From JAWKTT01 sp041398965 (lineage in GTDB: Bacteria; Planctomycetota; Planctomycetia; Planctomycetales; Planctomycetaceae), in the NCBI GenBank assembly GCA_041398965.1, contig JAWKTT010000005.1:186001-250000 (forward strand): a stretch of 64,000 nt of DNA, read 5' to 3'. This document shows positions 60,004 to 64,000 of the stretch, in pieces. Position 1 is the stretch's first letter, and the number at the start of each line of letters is the position of its first letter. The translations under genes and the position numbers were made by a program. The notes beneath the pieces are model-generated. The model saw nothing but the letters and a program-made list of their open reading frames with translations, was not told the DNA's origin and ran no database searches.

Positions 60004-60555
60004 ATGGTCCGCTTCCTTTGGAGCCTTCTGGCTCTTGCAGCCTTTACCGGAACTGTTTCTGCCCAGGACTACATCGGGGGAGGATCGTTTGGCAGCAGCG
60101 AACCTTTGTACAACTACGACGACCAAGAGTCGTGGAAGCATGGCTACATGCAGGTCATGCCGTTTTACGGAGGCTTCCATTCAGGCCGTCCGTACAACTA
60201 TCACCATGTCTTCTCCCAGACGCAGACTTCCGTCGGCTGGGGTCTGCCGCATGGGATGCCGTATTCACAACAGTGGTGGCATCGGTACGAAGCGATGGCC
60301 GACCCGGGGCGTTCAATGACCGAACCGAACGGCTACCTCGGCCAAGTTCAGCCTCACCAACAATATCCGACGATGCAGCCGACTCAACAGCAATACGTCC
60401 CGCAGGGATCGTTTGCCTACGAGTCGTTCCCGCCGTCGATCTCTCCTGTGCAGTTTCAGCAGGGGCCCAATGTCTCGGAAGCGGTCTATCCTGCTGGAGC
60501 ACAACAACAAGGTCAGCAATTGAGGCAGTATCTGAACTCTCCCGGCGTGCGATAG
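60004..60555 (+). CDS. Small exported Gln/Tyr-rich hypothetical protein
   Basis: A 183-residue protein; AGGAG lies eight bases before the ATG. It has a signal peptide (FLWSLLALAAFTGTVSAQ) and a mature region beginning DYIGGGSFGSSEPLYNYDDQ. A central segment, VGWGLPHGMPYSQQWWHRYE, looks like a conserved core, and the rest is Gln/Pro/Tyr-rich and probably disordered. I recall planctomycete proteins with a similar WGLPHGMPYSQQWWHRYE core, but no function. It may be functionally related to the Tyr-rich protein encoded divergently upstream. Confidence 0.68.
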   Translation: MVRFLWSLLALAAFTGTVSAQDYIGGGSFGSSEPLYNYDDQESWKHGYMQVMPFYGGFHSGRPYNYHHVFSQTQTSVGWGLPHGMPYSQQWWHRYEAMADPGRSMTEPNGYLGQVQPHQQYPTMQPTQQQYVPQGSFAYESFPPSISPVQFQQGPNVSEAVYPAGAQQQGQQLRQYLNSPGVR

Positions 60556-60872
60556 TGAGAGCGACCTTGACGGCCTCGATTCTCCAACTTGCATGATGGG
60601 TGCCCATGACCTCAAATCCCACCCAGTCCCGCAACAGATAACATCAGCGATCATCCCAACAGGCGGTCAGAGTTCATCTCTCATCGCCTGTTTTCGTTTG
60701 ATGACCACTATCGGCAACATGGCTGGTCGCTGCATCGCCGCTCAACGTTTTTGTTGGCCGGACGTTCCTTGTTCCTTTCGATCGCCGACGAGCAAGGGAC
60801 AACGATGACCGCCGAACGGGCGCGAGCCATGTCGGATTGCCGCCGACTTTCGATGGCACTCGACTCGACGTC

Positions 60873-61026
60873 ACAACGCTGTTGCTGTAGCATGACTTCC
60901 GGTGGTGTGGGGGTCGCCCAAGCTTTGTCCCTCGGGACACTGTGGGGTTACCCCACGGAAGAAGCGTTGTTGCCATCTCGTCGCGTGAGTTTGCAGTCAC
61001 CGGAGTAATCCGGTGACCGCAAACTC
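60873..61026 (+). ncRNA. Candidate structured RNA or cis-element upstream of the retron-like RT (distal part)
   Basis: Several nested inverted repeats lie in non-coding DNA. ACAACGCT (60873-60880) pairs with AGCGTTGT (60963-60970); CTTCCG (60896-60901) pairs with CGGAAG (60956-60961). Two short hairpins lie inside: GTCCC-TC-GGGAC (60927-60938) and GTGGGG-TTA-CCCCAC (60942-60956, competing with the CTTCCG stem). An 18-bp stem follows at 60987-61004/61009-61026 with one mismatch and a GTAA loop. Retron RNAs combine a closing stem, short hairpins and a long hairpin, so this region is one candidate. It might instead be an unrelated attenuator or repeat. Confidence 0.35.
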
Positions 61027-61150
61027 GCCACAGGATTCGTTGGGCAGCCCTCGCACCATCTTTTTTTCATTGATGACCCTGATGAGTTGTTACTTTAATT
61101 TCCCTTAACCCGCACAAACTCACAACAACCGGAAACCTTGACCCACTTTT

Positions 61151-61276
61151 CGAATCACTCTTGATTGCGACCCATCGTGTTCTGTTCGATATGACTGCTC
61201 ACTGTGCAATGCGATCCCGAATCCCTGGGCGCTGACATCGCCAGCGGCGGAACAGGAACATCGAAGAGAGTGATCG
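61151..61276 (+). ncRNA. Candidate retron msr-msd RNA directly upstream of the RT gene (proximal part)
   Basis: A long imperfect stem encloses about 60 nt. ATCACTCT (61154-61161) pairs with AGAGTGAT (61267-61274), and TCG plus TGTTCTGTTC (61175-61187) pairs with GAACAGGAACA and CGA (61250-61264), with small bulges. An internal hairpin CGCTG/CAGCG (61230-61246) lies within. The closing arms and enclosed hairpin resemble the a1/a2 arms and msd stem of retron RNAs, and the position (70 nt before the RT start) is right. No covariance test was possible. Confidence 0.4.
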
Positions 61277-61344
61277 AAGCCTTGACGAAGCAGTCGATTG
61301 GGGCGGGAGTCCGGTGAAAGTTGTTGTCGCCGAAAGTTTCATTG

Positions 61345-62793
61345 ATGGGACTGTTCGACTTGCTGCGACGTATGGTGTTCGGCTCTCCATCGACCGAACG
61401 CCCGTCTAATCGTGCGAACTCGGAGACCTCCGCTCAATCAGCAGGAGAGGGGCGATCGCCGTCGTCAGCAAACAATGAGGAACGCTCTCCTCGCTCCGGT
61501 CACTCTGTCCCTGCATCTCCTACCGTTAGCGAGCCTTCATCCCGACAACAGTCCGCCGAGTTGCCTCACTCGCGCTCCCAATCAGATCGACGGAGCCACG
61601 CGACCCCCGACTATGATAGTCCGTTAGTCCATCTCGCGCGTCTCAATTACGTCAGCAGTCTGGTCCCGACGCCGACGACTCAAGAAATCGTCGAGGGAGA
61701 TCAGCCCCCATATCGATTTGCCCATCGACAACCTTGGACTGGTCGGTTTCTCGACTTCTCGACCGACATTGATGTCCGTTGGCTCGAATACTACGGCGTG
61801 CCGCATCTTCAGACCCCTGAACAACTCGCCAACTGGCTCGAATTGCCACTCGGGAAACTCGCCTGGCTGACGTATCGTTTCTGCGACAACTATCGACCTC
61901 AGTCGGCCCAGGAGGCTCACTACCACTTCCGTTGGATTCGCAAGCGAACCGGCGGGCATCGGCTGATTGAATCCCCCAAAAAGACGCTCAAGCAGGTACA
62001 GCACCGCATCTTGAGAGAAATCCTCGATCGCATTCCTTCGCACCCCGCGGCTCATGGCTTTGTTCCCGGGCGATCAATCATCACAAATGCCGAGCCTCAT
62101 TGCGATCGTCGCTTCATCCTCAAGTTCGACCTCGAAAACTTCTATCCGTCGGTCCGCTACTCTCGGGTCGTTTCGATCTTCAGGAGTATCGGTTATTCGC
62201 GGGAAGTCGCCATTTGGCTCGCCCGGCTGACGACGTCGTCTGCCCCCAGCAGCCTGAAACTTCCCCTCGGAGAATCGACGTCGATTTGGAAGTACATGCC
62301 CCGGCATCTTCCACAAGGGGCACCGACCTCACCCGCATTGGCAAACCTCTCTGCGTTTGCCTTGGACGTCCGTCTCAGTGGCCTCGCACATGCCTATCAT
62401 CTCCGTTACACCCGCTATGCCGACGACTTGACCTTCTCCGGCGAAGGTCGAGCTGTCCCGGCTCTACGCGAGATCATTCTGTTGACGCAGCAGATCATTC
62501 GAGATGAACGCTTCATGGTGCATCGCCAGAAGCGGAAGTTGATTCGCAGTTCGCAGCGGCAAGTGGTGACGGGCGTCGTTGTTAACGAGGGAACGAATAT
62601 CTCGCGGAGCGATTACGATCGTCTGAAAGCGACTTTGCACAACTGCCTGAAGCACGGTCCTGCATCACAAAACCACCAGCAACACCCTGAATTCGCCGCC
62701 CAACTGAGAGGCCGTATCGCTCACGTTTCGATGCTCAATGAGCAACGTGGCAAGAAGTTGCTGGAGATGTTTGCTAAAATCCGCTGGACATGA
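61345..62793 (+). CDS. Retron-type reverse transcriptase with N-terminal extension
   Basis: ATG at 61345 (MGLFDLLRRMVFGS) is the likely start, about 482 residues; the TTG at 61321 is an alternative. Residues 20-90 are a Ser/Pro/Arg-rich disordered stretch, then a helical N-terminal region to about 190. The RT core follows: KRTGGHRLIESPKKTLKQVQ, the retron-specific NAEPH (NAxxH, 248-252) with FILKFDLENFYPS, LPQGAPTSPALANLSAF, the catalytic YADD at 358-361 in YTRYADDLTFSG, and the retron VTG motif at 408-410 within VVTGVVVNEGTNISRSDYD. Retron RTs copy part of a structured RNA into msDNA and usually defend against phage together with an effector. No obvious effector gene is adjacent; the next gene is an alkyltransferase. 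Confidence 0.88.
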   Translation: MGLFDLLRRMVFGSPSTERPSNRANSETSAQSAGEGRSPSSANNEERSPRSGHSVPASPTVSEPSSRQQSAELPHSRSQSDRRSHATPDYDSPLVHLARLNYVSSLVPTPTTQEIVEGDQPPYRFAHRQPWTGRFLDFSTDIDVRWLEYYGVPHLQTPEQLANWLELPLGKLAWLTYRFCDNYRPQSAQEAHYHFRWIRKRTGGHRLIESPKKTLKQVQHRILREILDRIPSHPAAHGFVPGRSIITNAEPHCDRRFILKFDLENFYPSVRYSRVVSIFRSIGYSREVAIWLARLTTSSAPSSLKLPLGESTSIWKYMPRHLPQGAPTSPALANLSAFALDVRLSGLAHAYHLRYTRYADDLTFSGEGRAVPALREIILLTQQIIRDERFMVHRQKRKLIRSSQRQVVTGVVVNEGTNISRSDYDRLKATLHNCLKHGPASQNHQQHPEFAAQLRGRIAHVSMLNEQRGKKLLEMFAKIRWT

Positions 62794-62874
62794 TCGTCAT
62801 CCGATTTCGGCGAATACATTGAGTTGAGCGGGAGTCTGGCCAGCCGATCTCTCCACATTATTGCGAGGTCTCGA

Positions 62875-63519
62875 ATGAGTCTCACCAAGCCTTCCGCTCG
62901 TCGCACCGTCGTATCAACAGAGCGTGCCGTCAATTCGCTTTTGGAAACGGCACAACTTCGGGACTCGCCGTTTGGTTGGTTCGCTGTTGCCGGAGTTCCC
63001 TGTGGAGTGTGTGCGGTGACCTTTGCTCACCCGACACAATTCGCGGCATTCACGGCGTTGCGACTTGTTTTGGAGGGGGCCCCGGAAATCGCCATGAAGG
63101 AGCACTTGGGCAATCAGCAAGGCGTTGGTGTTCGTTCGGGAATGAGCATCTCCTCGCAGCGTACGGCGATTGACCATGCGATGACGATTCTTGAGCGTTA
63201 CTTTGCGGGAGAGCCGGTAGACCTCGGGAGCGTCCCTTTGGCATTGCCTTCGACGACGGAGTTTCGTCAACGAGTGCGGGACGAATTAAGAGCGGTCCCT
63301 TATGGTGAGACGTTGAGCTATGCCGCATTGGCCGAACGAGCCGGAAGACCTGGAGCGGCCCGAGCAGTCGGGACCGTCATGTCGACGAATCCAGTCCCAT
63401 TGCTGATCCCATGCCATCGCGTGTTGGGGGCCGGGAATCGACTCGGGGGCTATTCGGCACCACAAGGAGTGGAGATGAAATCGCGACTTCTCGCCCTGGA
63501 AGCCAGCGCCTCAAAGTGA
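62875..63519 (+). CDS. Methylated-DNA--[protein]-cysteine S-methyltransferase
   Basis: ATG at 62875 (MSLTKPSARRTV) with GAGG seven bases upstream gives about 214 residues. The C-terminal catalytic domain has the active-site Cys180 in VPLLIPCHRVLGAGNRLGGY, preceded by FRQRVRDELRAVPYGETLSY and AARAVGTVMSTNP. The N-terminal ribonuclease-H-like region is present. It removes O6-alkyl groups from guanine by irreversible transfer to its own Cys, so it repairs alkylation damage (Ogt/AdaB type). It lies 81 bp after the RT gene on the same strand, so co-transcription is possible but a functional link is not shown. Confidence 0.92.
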   Translation: MSLTKPSARRTVVSTERAVNSLLETAQLRDSPFGWFAVAGVPCGVCAVTFAHPTQFAAFTALRLVLEGAPEIAMKEHLGNQQGVGVRSGMSISSQRTAIDHAMTILERYFAGEPVDLGSVPLALPSTTEFRQRVRDELRAVPYGETLSYAALAERAGRPGAARAVGTVMSTNPVPLLIPCHRVLGAGNRLGGYSAPQGVEMKSRLLALEASASK

Positions 63520-63554
63520 CAGAGCGAAGGCAGAGGTGAAAGCTGTGTCATGCA

Positions 63555-63901
63555 CTCAGCGTCTGGTGCAGTCGCCAATTGGGGGTTGCTCATCTGTTCA
63601 CTGCGAACAAGTTTGGCAGGTGACGTGGCGATGTTCAGGAAACAGCAGGGGCAACGCCCCGGAACATTGTCTAGCCCAGTCCAGCGGACTGGGGAATCGG
63701 CCCAAGATTGTCTGTCGAGGGCTGAAGGCCCGGCCCGTTGACAAGATTCGGGGGCAACTGCCCGGGCCTTCAGCCCTCTCGCGTGAACTCCTGCCTTCAG
63801 TCCTAGGCTAGACAACCCGCTGGGCCGTTGGCCCGACAGTGACCCTGACTGGAAAAATGAACCAACCCCAAACAGCGACTGCACCCCTCAGCGTCTGGTG
63901 C
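63555..63901. repeat. Nested inverted-repeat element flanked by 15-bp direct repeats
   Basis: Three nested inverted repeats surround a common centre. The outer arms are 63565-63593 and 63857-63885 (23 of 29 complementary, starting GGTGCAGTCGC). The middle arms are TTGTCTAGCC (63667-63676) and GGCTAGACAA (63806-63815), perfect. The inner arms are GAGGGCTGAAGGCCCG (63717-63732) and CGGGCCTTCAGCCCTC (63763-63778), perfect. CTCAGCGTCTGGTGC occurs at 63555-63569 and 63887-63901 in direct orientation. No gene is supportable in 63520-64000. This looks like one or two MITE-like elements inserted in one another. Confidence 0.6.
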
Positions 63902-64000
63902 TGAATGATGAGATCGAACGCGACTTCGTTTGACCGTACGATGGAGCGTTACGGCGTTGTCGGTTTGTCGTTGGAGTCGAGGCCGAGCTGTTCGAGGCGG

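Noticed and set aside
60751..61008. 85-residue plus-strand open frame upstream of the RT
   Set aside because: No binding site, unusual composition (a CCC run) and it overlaps strong inverted repeats; more likely non-coding RNA or spacer than a small effector, though not fully excluded.

Overview
The window comes from a planctomycete, almost certainly order Planctomycetales. It carries protein families that are typical of, or nearly confined to, that phylum. These include a DUF1559 protein with a prepilin-type N-terminus, a LEPR-XLL protein, a Tat-exported DUF1501 protein, a DUF1549/DUF1553 protein with haem-type cysteine motifs, a planctomycete cytochrome fused to WD40 repeats, giant WD40 proteins, and a BlaI/M56 pair whose peptidase has a very long extracellular tail. 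I cannot name the genus. I see no tRNA, rRNA or CRISPR array.

Layout. 1-3.5 kb: the tail of an unknown gene, an MMPL/RND exporter, and one copy of a dispersed mobile-looking repeat. 3.5-6.6 kb (minus strand): a DUF1559 gene split by a decayed insertion sequence with an 11-bp target duplication, followed by a small lipoprotein gene. 6.6-10 kb: poorly coding DNA with an acidic-tailed membrane protein and an exported DUF6174-like protein. 10-12.3 kb: a HAD phosphatase, an ECF sigma factor and its probable zinc-finger anti-sigma factor. 12.5-19 kb: a second repeat copy, a promoter with two matching dyad operators, a BlaI repressor gene and a 1,880-residue BlaR1-like M56 peptidase. 19-19.8 kb: a LEPR-XLL beta-repeat protein. 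19.9-25.5 kb (minus strand): a tightly packed five-gene operon (FAD oxidoreductase, DUF1365, two cyclopropane-fatty-acid-synthase-like methyltransferases, DUF1295) that probably makes or modifies an unusual membrane lipid. 26-44 kb (plus strand): DUF1501, an esterase, and then a run of very large exported proteins (WD40; DUF1549/1553 cytochrome; PPC plus coiled coil; cytochrome plus WD40 plus coiled coil).

44-48 kb (minus strand): small soluble or exported proteins, including a DUF1569 protein, a stand-alone M41-like HEAGH protease, a DUF2071 protein, a possible PD-(D/E)xK-fold protein and an exported hydrolase. The third repeat copy lies here. 48.3-52.8 kb: a two-gene RND efflux pump. 53.4-60.6 kb: an exported planctomycete protein, an EF-hand protein with Pro-Arg-Glu-Gly repeats, aspartyl-tRNA synthetase, and two small exported Tyr-rich proteins. 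60.6-63.5 kb: a retron-type reverse transcriptase preceded by about 790 bp of non-coding DNA full of strong inverted repeats (candidate structured RNA), then an O6-alkylguanine-DNA methyltransferase. The window ends in a nested inverted-repeat element.

The best candidates for something undescribed are the retron-like locus with its structured upstream region, the cluster of giant exported cytochrome/WD40/coiled-coil proteins, and the five-gene lipid operon with tandem methyltransferases. All functional statements rest on motif recognition by eye; no database search was run.
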